Shown one piece after another: positions 1 to 8,804 of a DNA stretch of 64,000 nucleotides. The notes beneath the pieces were generated by a model. That model had not been told where the DNA came from, ran no database searches, and worked only from the letters and a program-made list of their open reading frames with translations. A program made the position numbers and the translations under genes. Positions within the stretch are counted from its first letter, which is position 1. The number at the start of each line of letters is the position of its first letter. Source of the DNA: Treponema sp. (lineage in GTDB: Bacteria; Spirochaetota; Spirochaetia; Treponematales; Treponemataceae). Where the stretch lies: contig SFOB01000001.1 in the NCBI GenBank assembly GCA_004554075.1, positions 56,185-120,184 on the forward strand, in the 5' to 3' direction.

Positions 1-681
1 GTAGTCTGGAGCACGTCCGTCGTGAATTGTACCGTCATCAAGCTTACCACCGATACCTGTAATAAATACAGCACCGTATTCTTTAGCAACCTTATCCTCG
101 CGCTCTTTTGGAGTCAGCTTTGGATAGAGTCTCTGCAAATCATCTGCGTAAAGAATCTTGATATCCTTTGGAAGAATTGGCTTGAGCTGTGGGTAGCGGT
201 CATAAAGGAAGAACTCTGTGCGCTGAATACAGCGGTAAACCTTCTTTACAATTTCGTGGAGATAGAAAACAGTGCGGTCTTTTGGATCGATTGCCATTTC
301 CCAGTCCCACTGATCTACATATATAGAATGAATTGCATCAAGTTCTTCATCAGGGCGAAGGGCGTTCATATCAGTATAGATACCAAAGCCTGGTTCAAGT
401 CCGAGTGAAGTAATTTTAAGACGCTTCCATTTTGCAAGTGACTGAACGATTTCCATTTTTGCATCGCCCAGGTCTTTCACAGGGAAGCTTACAGGGCGCT
501 CAACACCGTTAAGGTCATCATTAATACCTTTTCCTGCATCTACAAAAAGAGGTGCTGTAACACGGGTAAGGTTGAGTTCTGTACTCAAGGCCAGCTGAAA
601 GAAATCTTTAATTGCAACAATTGCGTGCTCGGTTTCGCGTGTTCCGAGAATTGCTTTATATTTACTTGGTAATTTAATCAT
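1..681 (-). CDS. asnA: Aspartate-ammonia ligase (asparagine synthetase A), 5' part
   Basis: The gene makes asparagine from aspartate and ammonia with ATP, in the cytosol. The window holds the first 227 codons; the C-terminal third lies beyond base 1. The translation begins MIKLPSKYKAILGTRETE and shows family blocks in order: SLAKWKR at about residue 81, the ALRPDEE block near 107, HSIYVDQWDWE near 118, GAVFITGIGGKLDDG near 203 and RAPDY at the window edge. These match the class II aminoacyl-tRNA-synthetase-like fold of AsnA, not the glutamine-dependent AsnB. The ATG at 679-681 lies two bases after the apt stop codon, so the two genes form one operon (apt then asnA). Frame is open throughout. 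Identification is secure; only completeness is unknown. Confidence 0.93.
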   Translation of the reverse strand, partial: MIKLPSKYKAILGTRETEHAIVAIKDFFQLALSTELNLTRVTAPLFVDAGKGINDDLNGVERPVSFPVKDLGDAKMEIVQSLAKWKRLKITSLGLEPGFGIYTDMNALRPDEELDAIHSIYVDQWDWEMAIDPKDRTVFYLHEIVKKVYRCIQRTEFFLYDRYPQLKPILPKDIKILYADDLQRLYPKLTPKEREDKVAKEYGAVFITGIGGKLDDGTIHDGRAPDY

Positions 682-683
682 AA

Positions 684-1214
684 TTATTCTCCGTCATAGT
701 TAATAAGTGTAGTTACATTACATGGTGCCAAAACGGATTTATAATTTAATGCGGGAAGACCGATAACGCCAAAGAAATCAGTAACTTCCCCGCCTCCCTG
801 CTCAATCAGGTTCTTGGCAGCTGCGAGCGTGCCGCCAGTCGCAATCAAATCATCCACAACAAGGTAGCGTCCGCCTTTTTTAATGTCGGCTTTGTGCACT
901 TCGATTGTTGCAGTACCATATTCAAGAGAATAGCTGCACTGGTATGTTTCTCCAGGGAGCTTTCCTTTTTTACGAATCAATACAAGAGGGATTCCAAGCT
1001 TTTCTGCAAAAGGAGCTGCAAAGATAAAACCGCGGCTTTCAACACCTGCAACCGCATCAAACTTTACGTCCTTATACTTTTCTATCATCTGCTCAATACA
1101 GAATTTAAGGGCATCCGGATTTACAAGAACTCCGGTAATATCATAGAAAAGAATTCCAGGTTTTGGAAAATCTGGCACACGGCGTACAGCCTTATCAAGC
1201 ATCTCAATAGTCAT
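684..1214 (-). CDS. apt: Adenine phosphoribosyltransferase
   Basis: Cytosolic purine-salvage enzyme that joins adenine to PRPP to give AMP. The 176-residue length is normal for the family. The PRPP-binding loop VVDDLIATGGTL is at about residues 119-130 and the RKKGKLPGET segment near 81-90 is typical of Apt. It is the first gene of an apt-asnA operon. A leader of roughly 25 bases carries AGAAGG before the ATG, and a good promoter lies upstream (listed separately). Adenosine deaminase and adenylosuccinate lyase elsewhere in the window belong to the same purine economy. Assignment is confident; xanthine phosphoribosyltransferase is a less likely alternative. Confidence 0.95.
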   Translation of the reverse strand: MTIEMLDKAVRRVPDFPKPGILFYDITGVLVNPDALKFCIEQMIEKYKDVKFDAVAGVESRGFIFAAPFAEKLGIPLVLIRKKGKLPGETYQCSYSLEYGTATIEVHKADIKKGGRYLVVDDLIATGGTLAAAKNLIEQGGGEVTDFFGVIGLPALNYKSVLAPCNVTTLINYDGE

Positions 1215-1246
1215 AAGAAACCTTCTATAAAAAAAATAACGAAACT

Positions 1247-1275
1247 ATTATAATTCTATGCTTGATTTAGAGCAA
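1247..1275 (-). promoter_or_regulatory. Predicted sigma-70-type promoter of apt-asnA
   Basis: On the minus strand, TTGCTC (1270-1275) is followed by a 17-base spacer and a perfect TATAAT (1247-1252). The start would fall about 30 bases before the apt ATG, leaving room for the AGAAGG ribosome-binding site. Seen in sequence; activity is inferred. Confidence 0.5.
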
Positions 1276-1302
1276 GTGGGATATGATTTTTTGGATTATT
1301 CT

Positions 1303-1341
1303 GTCATTGCGAGGTGCCCGCAGGGCGACGTGTCAATCTAG
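1303..1341. repeat. Dispersed repeat of the GTCATTGCGAGG type at a gene end
   Basis: The stretch starts GTCATTGCGAGG and runs through GCGACGTGTCAATCTAG. A related copy lies at 37620-37657, and the outer parts of the same unit reappear inside ispD (23050-23097). The TAG stop codon of the acidic membrane protein (minus strand, 1338-1340) lies inside the end of this repeat. Confidence 0.55.
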
Positions 1342-3698
1342 AGAACTGAATCAACCAGGCTTTTGAAGTCGGCGTCCTGAACTACGTCTGTGTATTCGAG
1401 GTTTTCGGCGATACTGAAAACGCCGTCGTCCTGTTCAACAATTACCTGTTCTTCCTGGAGTTCAGGAACTTCATCTGAAAGGTTTTCGCCAAAGGCTGTC
1501 ATTGAAAAATCTGGTTCCGGGAGGTAGTCTGGAACTTCTTCTGTAAGTTCTTCAACTGGAGATTCTTCTGAAAGATCTTCCTCAGAAATATCTTCTATAA
1601 TATCTTCAGCAAGATCTTCTTCTTTTTCTTCTTCTATTACTGCTTCAACAAATCCGGCAGCATCTTTTTCTGTAAGATTTTTTACAGGGACTTCTGCAGC
1701 AGGCTGAGAGTATTCTGGAATTGTAAATATTGTAAGTTCAATCGGCTTTGCATAATCAAGATGATATGGCTTAACGTTTCCAAGCTTGAGCTCTTCTGCA
1801 AAAAGGTTTTCTACACTGGCAAATTGTTCTGAAGCAAAATAAGTTTCATTTGACGGTGCATATTTTTTCTCTGGAGCAACAAGAGATTTAATATAAGCCT
1901 CAACATCGTCATGAATATTTGATGCAGGTGGTTCTACATATTCTTCGAGAACATCAAGTTCCTCTTCTTCATCAAGAGTTTCAATTTCATCATCTTCTTC
2001 AAGTTCTTCTACTTCGTCGAGGACTGATTCTTCTGCAGGCTCTTCCACAGCTTCGTCTAATTCATCAACTTCATCAGCTTCTTCTGCAAGCTCTTCTACT
2101 TCGTCAGCCTCATCTGCTTCTTCTGCGAGGTCCTCAACTTCATCAGCATCTTCAGCAAGTTCTTCAACCTCGTCAATTTCATCAAGGTCTTCTGCAAGTT
2201 CTTCTACTTCATCAAGTTCATCAACATCATCAGCCTGTCCAGAAGCCTTAGCCGCAGCCACAGCTGCTCCAGCAACGCCAGCCCCCGCAACAGCACCTGC
2301 CGCAACCGGTACAACAAGATTTCTGTTTGCAAGAACTTCTTCCAGCATACGGCGGATTTCTGCAATTGAAGCACCTGTTAATTCTGCAGCCCCTGAAACA
2401 TTTGCAGCAGCAGCCGGAGCAGAAGCTTCTGAACCAGAACCTGCCTTAGTTTCAAAAATTGCAAATATTTCATCCCAGTTCTTTTCAAGATACTCCGAAA
2501 TTTCTTTACGGCGTTTCTTTGAATGAACGTGGAGGCTCTTTATGATTTCATCGCTTAAATCATTTCTTCTCTGGCGCAGGTGACGGGCTACATCACCCCA
2601 CTCACGTTTTTCTTTGCCATCAATATAGTTTTCAATTATTTCCAGCTGAATCTTTTTAATTCGCTTTTTGAGCGTTACCATTGGGTCACGGATAAAGCTG
2701 AAAACCAGGAATACAATCAGAAGAATCGAAATGAAAATACAAATATAAATGAGAATGCGGATTTGAGCTGAAAGTTCAAAAATATCACTTGTGAAAACAC
2801 CAGCCACACGGATTTTACCAATGCGGTTACTTGAAAGTCCTACATAGAAACGTCCGTCTGGAATTGCAAGAAGTTTTTCCGGCTCCTGACCTGCATCCTG
2901 ACCCCGGCTCATAATCTCACTTCTGGTTTTCCAGTAAGAAAGCAATGGCTGCTTGAAATCATTTTTATTTGTGCGCGGAATGTTCAGTACAAAACCGCCG
3001 TTATAATCCTCATCAGCAAAAAGTGTAATCTCCTGGCCAATTGAAAGCACTTCGCGACGAGTTAATTCTTTTTCAACTTCATGCAGATTCAGATAGAAAA
3101 GCGCAGTTCCCGAATAAATACCGTCTACCCAGCAGAAAGGAACGCTGATAATGAGGCGGCTTCTGTTTTCATCATAAAGAATGACAGACTTTGTTTCACT
3201 TGTGATTTTCTGCAGCTTTTCAAAAGGAATTTCGTCTGAATCTTTAATAATATCAGTGTAATTCTTGTAGAACTTTGAAATTCCGCTTTGTTTGAGTAAA
3301 TCTGTATCATCAAAAGAACTGTAATGCACGTTGCGCCCGTTCTTATCGATGATTCTTATACCTTTAAGGGCTGGAATTTGAGAAAAGAGGGATTCTGTGA
3401 GGCGTCGGCGCTGAATTGCCTCGCTTTCCGACGGATTCTGGACATAGTATGAGCGCACAGAGGCATTTTTTGTCCAGGCATTGTCACCTTTTTCTACTAA
3501 TGAGAGAATTTCTGAAATGTACGAATCACAGCTCTCCGAAATCTTATCCAGCTGCCCTGTGTTTTCCTGAATTTTTGCCTGAGCATAAAAGCGTGTTTCC
3601 AGCTCTTTAAAAAGTCTAGAATTCAAGCTCATAACAAAAACCGCAAACAGCGCAAGGGCTGCTAGCAGACTGAAAGCAATCTTCTGGCCAGAAGTCAT
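1338..3698 (-). CDS. Two-pass membrane sensor-like protein with a long acidic tail
   Basis: I do not recognise a named family. With the ATG at 3698 the product is 786 residues; an in-frame GTG at 3740 would add 14. I prefer 3698 because AAAGGA sits four bases upstream, whereas the GTG has no ribosome-binding site and abuts the hflX side. The protein has a membrane segment near the N-terminus (SLLAALALFAVFVMSL), a periplasmic region of about 270 residues that looks like a Cache-type sensor (inference), and a second membrane segment (ILIYICIFISILLIVFLVF). A short basic cytoplasmic linker and an Ala-rich stretch follow. The last 300 or so residues are dominated by Asp, Glu, Val, Leu and Ala in repeats such as DEVEELAEDADEVEDLAEE. 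No kinase, methyl-accepting or GGDEF output domain is visible. It diverges from hflX. Confidence 0.8.
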   Translation of the reverse strand: MTSGQKIAFSLLAALALFAVFVMSLNSRLFKELETRFYAQAKIQENTGQLDKISESCDSYISEILSLVEKGDNAWTKNASVRSYYVQNPSESEAIQRRRLTESLFSQIPALKGIRIIDKNGRNVHYSSFDDTDLLKQSGISKFYKNYTDIIKDSDEIPFEKLQKITSETKSVILYDENRSRLIISVPFCWVDGIYSGTALFYLNLHEVEKELTRREVLSIGQEITLFADEDYNGGFVLNIPRTNKNDFKQPLLSYWKTRSEIMSRGQDAGQEPEKLLAIPDGRFYVGLSSNRIGKIRVAGVFTSDIFELSAQIRILIYICIFISILLIVFLVFSFIRDPMVTLKKRIKKIQLEIIENYIDGKEKREWGDVARHLRQRRNDLSDEIIKSLHVHSKKRRKEISEYLEKNWDEIFAIFETKAGSGSEASAPAAAANVSGAAELTGASIAEIRRMLEEVLANRNLVVPVAAGAVAGAGVAGAAVAAAKASGQADDVDELDEVEELAEDLDEIDEVEELAEDADEVEDLAEEADEADEVEELAEEADEVDELDEAVEEPAEESVLDEVEELEEDDEIETLDEEEELDVLEEYVEPPASNIHDDVEAYIKSLVAPEKKYAPSNETYFASEQFASVENLFAEELKLGNVKPYHLDYAKPIELTIFTIPEYSQPAAEVPVKNLTEKDAAGFVEAVIEEEKEEDLAEDIIEDISEEDLSEESPVEELTEEVPDYLPEPDFSMTAFGENLSDEVPELQEEQVIVEQDDGVFSIAENLEYTDVVQDADFKSLVDSVL

Positions 3699-3792
3699 TT
3701 TTCCTTTTAAATTATCGGCAGATGGGGCTGATTTCTGCACTATGTATCGAAATTATTTGCGGAATAGCCATAAATGGGTTAAACTTAAGGCG

Positions 3793-5034
3793 ATGATTGA
3801 TGTAGAGAAAGAAGAAACGGCTGTACCACGTGCTTTGCTGGTTGGTGAGCCTGGAAACAATTTACAGGAACTCAAGGGGCTCGTGCTCACTCTGGGCATG
3901 GATGTAGTTCAGCGTCTCACTTTGAACCGCATGGAACCACATCCTGCTTACGGTATTGGTAAGGGTAAGGCAGAAGAAATTGCCGAGCTTGCTAAGCAGA
4001 TTGAGGCAGACTGCATTATTTTTGACTTCAATCTTGAACCTCGTAAGCAGAGAAACTGGGAAGAACTCTCAGGAATCTCCTGTTTTGACCGCCAGGAAGT
4101 AATTATCCGCATTTTCGGCCAGCGAGCTCAGACAAAAGAGGCTGTGCTTCAGGTAGAACTTGCCCGCCTTTCCTACTCCCTGCCCCGCCTTGCTCACATG
4201 AACAAAGACTTTTCAAGACAGCGTGGTGGCGCCTTTGGTGCAAAGGGTTCCGGAGAAACCCAGCTGGAGCTCGACCAGCGTCTTGTCCGCGATAAAATCA
4301 GCTCAATCAAAAAAGAACTTGCAGAAATTGAGCTCAACCGCCAGACCCAGCGCAAGCAGAGAGACAAAATGCCTTCCTGCGCTCTTGTCGGCTACACAAA
4401 TGCCGGAAAATCATCCCTGCTCAACGCCCTTACCGGCGCCGATGCCTACGTAGAAAACAAGCTTTTTGCAACTCTGGATCCTCTTACCCGTAAACTGCCC
4501 CTAAACGACAGTGCCGGAGTTCTTATTACAGATACCGTTGGATTTATCAGCAATCTTCCTCATCACCTGATTGACGCCTTTAAGTCTACTCTTGAAGAAG
4601 CGGTTTATGCTGATTTGTTGCTGCTTGTTCTGGACTCATCAGACCCGGATGCAGAAGCTCAGTACGAAACAGTCTGCGCAGTTCTGGAAGATATTGGTGC
4701 CGACAAAAATCCGCGCCTTATTCTTTTGAACAAGGTAGATAAAACAGAAGATGATAAGCACACTCTTCAGAAGCTGCGCCTTAAGTTCCCGGATGCAATC
4801 CTTATAAGTGCAAAAGAGGAAATAGGCTTTCTGGATCTTAAATCTAAGATTTACGAGCTCCTTTACGGTGAAATTGCAAACTATATTCTTCCGGCTACAC
4901 AGGGACTGCTTATCAGCGAGCTTAAAAAAGCCGGCTGCATAGAAAAGGAAGAATGGCTTGATGACGGAGTTCACCTTACAGCCCGCGCCACCGGCCGCCT
5001 TGCAGCACTTCTTTCACCATACATCACAGAATAA
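3793..5034 (+). CDS. hflX: GTPase HflX, ribosome-associated
   Basis: HflX is a ribosome-splitting and rescue GTPase that binds the 50S subunit. The 413-residue form starts at ATG 3793 (MIDVEKEETAVPRALLVGE), which fits the family N-terminus; an in-frame ATG at 3742 would add 17 residues lacking family similarity. The N-terminal HflX domain includes HPAYGIGKGKAEEI and GGAFGAKGSGETQLE, followed by a coiled linker and the G domain: G1 GYTNAGKSS at about residue 200, G3 DTVGF near 247 and G4 NKVD near 313. A C-terminal domain of about 60 residues closes the protein. AAGG lies just before the chosen start, with short spacing. The next gene, FliL-like, follows after 28 bases in the same direction. 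Confidence 0.93.
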   Translation: MIDVEKEETAVPRALLVGEPGNNLQELKGLVLTLGMDVVQRLTLNRMEPHPAYGIGKGKAEEIAELAKQIEADCIIFDFNLEPRKQRNWEELSGISCFDRQEVIIRIFGQRAQTKEAVLQVELARLSYSLPRLAHMNKDFSRQRGGAFGAKGSGETQLELDQRLVRDKISSIKKELAEIELNRQTQRKQRDKMPSCALVGYTNAGKSSLLNALTGADAYVENKLFATLDPLTRKLPLNDSAGVLITDTVGFISNLPHHLIDAFKSTLEEAVYADLLLLVLDSSDPDAEAQYETVCAVLEDIGADKNPRLILLNKVDKTEDDKHTLQKLRLKFPDAILISAKEEIGFLDLKSKIYELLYGEIANYILPATQGLLISELKKAGCIEKEEWLDDGVHLTARATGRLAALLSPYITE

Positions 5035-5062
5035 CACTTATATATAGAAGGAATTAATTAAA

Positions 5063-5554
5063 ATGAAAGACAACCACAATCTGCTCAACAAAATCCTGCT
5101 TGGAATAATAGCCGCGCTTTTACTTTTGATTTTGATTGGGACAATCGCCGGTCTGATTTTAAGAAAAAATAATACTCCTGCAGTTCTCATTGAACAGGGC
5201 AAGGCCGTTTCCCTCATGGCTCCTTCAAACACAGACGAGGTTGCCTATTTTGAACTTGGAACCATCCGTATTTCAACTGCAAAAGCAGATTCTGACGAAG
5301 GCGGCACCATCATGATTCTTTCACCATGGCTTGCCTACCCTGCCGGAGACACTGTGTTTTTCGAAGAGCTTTCCCGCAAAAGTGGTTCCATCAAAGGTAT
5401 TTTCCAGGCCTACTTTTCTGCCCGCACAAAGAATCAGCTTCTTACTGAAACAGAAGAAAAGATAGTGCGCGTAATTCTCGACGAAATCAACGCAGATCTG
5501 GCTCTGGGAAAAGTAAGCGATATTTATTTTACAGACTATCTCTTTCTGGAATAA
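5063..5554 (+). CDS. FliL-like single-pass membrane protein
   Basis: A 163-residue protein with one N-terminal membrane segment (about residues 11-33, LLGIIAALLLLILIGTIAGLI) and a periplasmic domain. The end of the domain, VSDIYFTDYLFLE, resembles the C-terminus of FliL-family flagellar basal-body proteins, which typically end in a V-YFT-F-Q-like pattern. The preceding helix (EEKIVRVILDEINADLALGK) also fits the FliL fold. FliL surrounds the flagellar stator in other bacteria. No other flagellar gene is next to it, so it may be a FliL paralogue and not the main fliL. AGAAGGAATTAATTAAA precedes the ATG. It is probably co-transcribed with hflX. Confidence 0.6.
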   Translation: MKDNHNLLNKILLGIIAALLLLILIGTIAGLILRKNNTPAVLIEQGKAVSLMAPSNTDEVAYFELGTIRISTAKADSDEGGTIMILSPWLAYPAGDTVFFEELSRKSGSIKGIFQAYFSARTKNQLLTETEEKIVRVILDEINADLALGKVSDIYFTDYLFLE

Positions 5555-5584
5555 GGCATCCGGTCCCGGCAGTCACTTTCTTTG

Positions 5585-6814
5585 CTAGCGCTTTTTACGA
5601 ATTGCAAGAGCTTCTTCATAATAAGTAACTAATTTTTCTGTAAGGGTATCTAAAGACCATTGAGAAGCCCATTTTTTAGCTTCCTGGCTTTTTTCAGCAT
5701 ACAATTCTTTATCTTTTAGAAGATCAAGAACTCTTTGCGAGAACTCGTTTACATCTTCTTTTACCATAAAGCCGCCGTTATCGCCCTTCATAACATCTAA
5801 AGTACCGCGTTCGCCAATTGCAACAACAGGGACTCCCGCCATCATTGCTTCCAGAGTTACCAGGCCCTGTGTTTCTGTTTTACTAGGGAATACAAAAACA
5901 TCAGTTACACTATAAAAATAAGCTAATTCTTCACGGCTTCTGTAGCCTGCAAAAACTATATCTCTGGCATAACCTGTTTTTTTGGCTTTTTCTTTAAGAT
6001 TATCCAGTTCAGGGCCACCACCAACAAAGACAAGCACTGTATCCTTAAAAGTTGTTTTAACTTCTGCTAACACCGGAAAGAGAAAATCCAGATTCTTTTC
6101 TTTTACAACACGGCCAACATAAAGAAGAACATGTTTTTTTTGTACACGAGGAAGAAGTGTATGAAGCTGATTAAAAAAGAGAGGTCTGACATTCAGTTTT
6201 TTTACATCAAGAGCCTGTGGAATACCGGTAGGAAGAATTTTTGCATCTCTTTCTATACCATAACTTTTGATTACGTTTGCAATATTCACAGTTGGCGCAA
6301 TAAGAATATTTGCTCTCTTCAGATAAAACTTAATGAATTCTTTGGCAATTTTTTTTGCAGGATATACCGGCATGAATTTAATATAGCCGTCTACATAATC
6401 TTCCCAGAGTGTATGGAAAGTATAAACACTAGCTATATTTCTATGCCTTGAATAAATAAGACCAAAATATCCCACCATAAATTCTGAATTGATGTGAACA
6501 ATATCAGGCTTAAAAGCATCCATTGTGTGCTTTACATCGTGCCAGGCAGAAAGTTTTGCAGATTTATCCTCTTTTGAAACAAAAACATTGATTGAAGAAA
6601 TTCTATAGATTTTCAGATTTGGATGAAGTTTATCGTCCTCCAAAAAGGACCGTTTTTTCTTTTTGTCTTTTTTATCTTCTTCATCATCATAGTTACAGCA
6701 GACAATACATACAGAATGCCCCATCTCTGCAAGTTTTGTCGCATAGGAACGGACAGAAACTGCAACTCCGTTAATTCTTGGGTAATAAGCATCTGTAAAA
6801 AAAGCAATATTCAT
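5585..6814 (-). CDS. Glycosyltransferase family 4 (GT-B fold)
   Basis: A 409-residue retaining glycosyltransferase, probably peripheral to the inner membrane. The N-terminus NIAFFTDAYYPRINGVAVSV is the typical GT4 start for enzymes of the diacylglycerol glucosyltransferase and mannosyltransferase groups. The C-terminal nucleotide-sugar site has LLYVGRVVKEKNLDFL and the family E-x7-E block (TETQGLVTLEAMMAGVPVVA). Insertion of a very basic stretch (EEDKKDKKKKR) occurs near residue 50. It may make a glycolipid or part of an envelope glycan; the acceptor cannot be told from the sequence. TAAGG lies just before the ATG. It is transcribed convergently to the FliL-like gene and divergently from pepF. 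Confidence 0.85.
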   Translation of the reverse strand: MNIAFFTDAYYPRINGVAVSVRSYATKLAEMGHSVCIVCCNYDDEEDKKDKKKKRSFLEDDKLHPNLKIYRISSINVFVSKEDKSAKLSAWHDVKHTMDAFKPDIVHINSEFMVGYFGLIYSRHRNIASVYTFHTLWEDYVDGYIKFMPVYPAKKIAKEFIKFYLKRANILIAPTVNIANVIKSYGIERDAKILPTGIPQALDVKKLNVRPLFFNQLHTLLPRVQKKHVLLYVGRVVKEKNLDFLFPVLAEVKTTFKDTVLVFVGGGPELDNLKEKAKKTGYARDIVFAGYRSREELAYFYSVTDVFVFPSKTETQGLVTLEAMMAGVPVVAIGERGTLDVMKGDNGGFMVKEDVNEFSQRVLDLLKDKELYAEKSQEAKKWASQWSLDTLTEKLVTYYEEALAIRKKR

Positions 6815-6957
6815 ACCTTACTTTCTATCATATTTAGATATAAAACACAATTCAGTTTTATTCAAAGTGTAGTGGCGCTGAAAAGGGGCAGACCTAGTGC
6901 GAAGATATAAGAAAAACTGTATAATGATTTTTGATTAGACGAGGAGGCATAAAAAAA

Positions 6958-8772
6958 ATGTGTGCAAAAACAATTCCAGCAAGAAAAGACGTTCCTGCTA
7001 AAGACAAGTGGAACTTATCTTCAATTTATAAATCAGATGACGAATGGGAAGCAGCTTTAAAATCTCTCCCAGAGCTTACTAAGAAAGCAGCAGCTTACAA
7101 GGGACGTTTGGGAGAATCTGCCCAGACTCTGCTTGCAGCCCTCAAAGAACTGGAAAAAGTAAATCTTACAATGGAGACTGTTTACCATTACGCTTCTCTC
7201 CAGCACGAGGCAGACGAAGACGATACAGTCGCAACAGACCGCGACGGCCGCGCCATGATGGCTTATACCCAGATGCAGGCTGAATTAAGCTTTGTTGATC
7301 CTGAAATCCAGGAAATTGATGAAGAAAAACTTCGCAGCTGGATTTCTACTCCGGAATATGCAGATTACCGTATATATATAGAAAAACTTTTGCATTTTAA
7401 GCAGTATATCCTAAGTGAAAAGGAAGAACGCATTCTTTCTCTCGCCATGCAGCCTGCTCAGACAGCAGAAACTGCCTTCAGCGTACTTACAAATGTTGAT
7501 ATGAACAAAACCTTCGGAACCGTAACCGAAGACGGCGAAGAAAAGCAGCTTACTGAGACTACCTGGGGAGTTTTCATGCATTCCCAGGACAGAAAAGTTC
7601 GCGAAGAAGCTTATAAAAAGTTCTATGCAAAATATGAAGAGCACCAGAATACCATTGCAGCCCTTTATGCAGGTTCTGTAAATCAGGATGTATTCAGCAT
7701 GCGAGCCCGAGGCTACAAGAGCTCTCTGGAAATGGCACTCTACGGCAACAAGGTTCCAACAGAGGTTTATCATAACCTTATCGACTGCGTACATAAAAAT
7801 CTCCCTGCCCTCCACGAGTATTACAAGCTGCGCCGTGAGGTACTTGGTCTTGCAAAGGGAGAACTCCGCCACTACGACGTATACGTACCTTTAGTAAAAT
7901 CAATTAAAGCCACAACTAAATACGAAGAAGCAGTAGAAATCTGCCGCGCCGCCCTTGCTCCTCTTGGTAAAGAATACACAGACCGCCTCTGCAACGGACT
8001 TTTAAACGGCTGGGCAGACCGCTATGAAAATATAGGAAAACGAAGCGGCGCCTTCAGTTCCGGCTGCTACATCGGAGACCCATATATTCTGCTAAACTAC
8101 AATGAAGATAACATCCGCGATGTGTTTACAATGGCTCATGAAGGTGGACACAGTATGCACAGCTGGTATGCAGTACACAATAATCCCTTTATGTGCTACG
8201 ACTACACCATTTTTGAAGCAGAAGTTGCCTCAACATTCAACGAAGAGCTGGTATTTGAATACCTTTACAAGAATGCAAAAGACGATGAAATGAAAAAATA
8301 TCTGCTTTCAATGCGTGCAGACGATATTCTTGCAACCCTTTACCGTCAGACAATGTTTGCAGAATTTGAACTTAAGGCACACGAGCTTGTAGAAGAGGGA
8401 ACACCACTTACAGCAGAGCTGCTACGTAAGATTTACCGCGAACTTCTTGAGCTCTACTTTGGCCCTGAAATGACTTTTGAAGCTAACAGCGATATGGAAG
8501 GACTTAGAATTCCTCATTTCTACAGCGCTTTCTATGTTTATAAGTATGCAACAGGCATTTCTGCCTCTCTGGCCCTTGCAAAACGCGTAACCGGCGGAGG
8601 CGATAAGGAGCGTGAAGACTACTTCAACTTCCTTAAGAGCGGAGGTTCAAGATATCCGATTGAAGCCCTTAAGGTTGCCGGCGTAGATATGGCTCAGACA
8701 GAACCGGTACAGGCAGCCTGCGATGAGTTCAAAAAAATCGTTGCAGAATTAGAAAATCTGTTACATAATTAA
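6958..8772 (+). CDS. pepF: Oligoendopeptidase F (M3 family metallopeptidase)
   Basis: A cytosolic zinc peptidase that trims short peptides. The chosen ATG gives 604 residues, the usual size; GAGGAGG at 6941-6947 lies ten bases upstream, which rules against the in-frame TTG at 6931. The zinc motif HEGGH is at about residue 394 (MAHEGGHSMHSWY), and the third ligand is expected in the EAEVASTFNEELV block about 25 residues later. N-terminal PepF features such as ARKDVPAKDKWNLSSIYKSD are present. A TATAAT at 6920-6925 could be the -10 box, although no clear -35 is seen. It stands alone between the glycosyltransferase and the GGDEF gene. Confidence 0.93.
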   Translation: MCAKTIPARKDVPAKDKWNLSSIYKSDDEWEAALKSLPELTKKAAAYKGRLGESAQTLLAALKELEKVNLTMETVYHYASLQHEADEDDTVATDRDGRAMMAYTQMQAELSFVDPEIQEIDEEKLRSWISTPEYADYRIYIEKLLHFKQYILSEKEERILSLAMQPAQTAETAFSVLTNVDMNKTFGTVTEDGEEKQLTETTWGVFMHSQDRKVREEAYKKFYAKYEEHQNTIAALYAGSVNQDVFSMRARGYKSSLEMALYGNKVPTEVYHNLIDCVHKNLPALHEYYKLRREVLGLAKGELRHYDVYVPLVKSIKATTKYEEAVEICRAALAPLGKEYTDRLCNGLLNGWADRYENIGKRSGAFSSGCYIGDPYILLNYNEDNIRDVFTMAHEGGHSMHSWYAVHNNPFMCYDYTIFEAEVASTFNEELVFEYLYKNAKDDEMKKYLLSMRADDILATLYRQTMFAEFELKAHELVEEGTPLTAELLRKIYRELLELYFGPEMTFEANSDMEGLRIPHFYSAFYVYKYATGISASLALAKRVTGGGDKEREDYFNFLKSGGSRYPIEALKVAGVDMAQTEPVQAACDEFKKIVAELENLLHN

Positions 8773-8804
8773 TAATACTCTGTTATTCCTTTCGGAACAG
8801 AAAA

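Noticed and set aside
22..408. Plus-strand open frame opposite asnA
   Set aside because: asnA on the other strand has clear family motifs throughout; the plus frame has no similarity to anything I know.
1919..2251. Plus-strand open frame rich in Leu, Gln and His opposite the acidic tail gene
   Set aside because: It is the mirror of the D/E codon repeats on the minus strand; no ribosome-binding site, no recognisable protein features.
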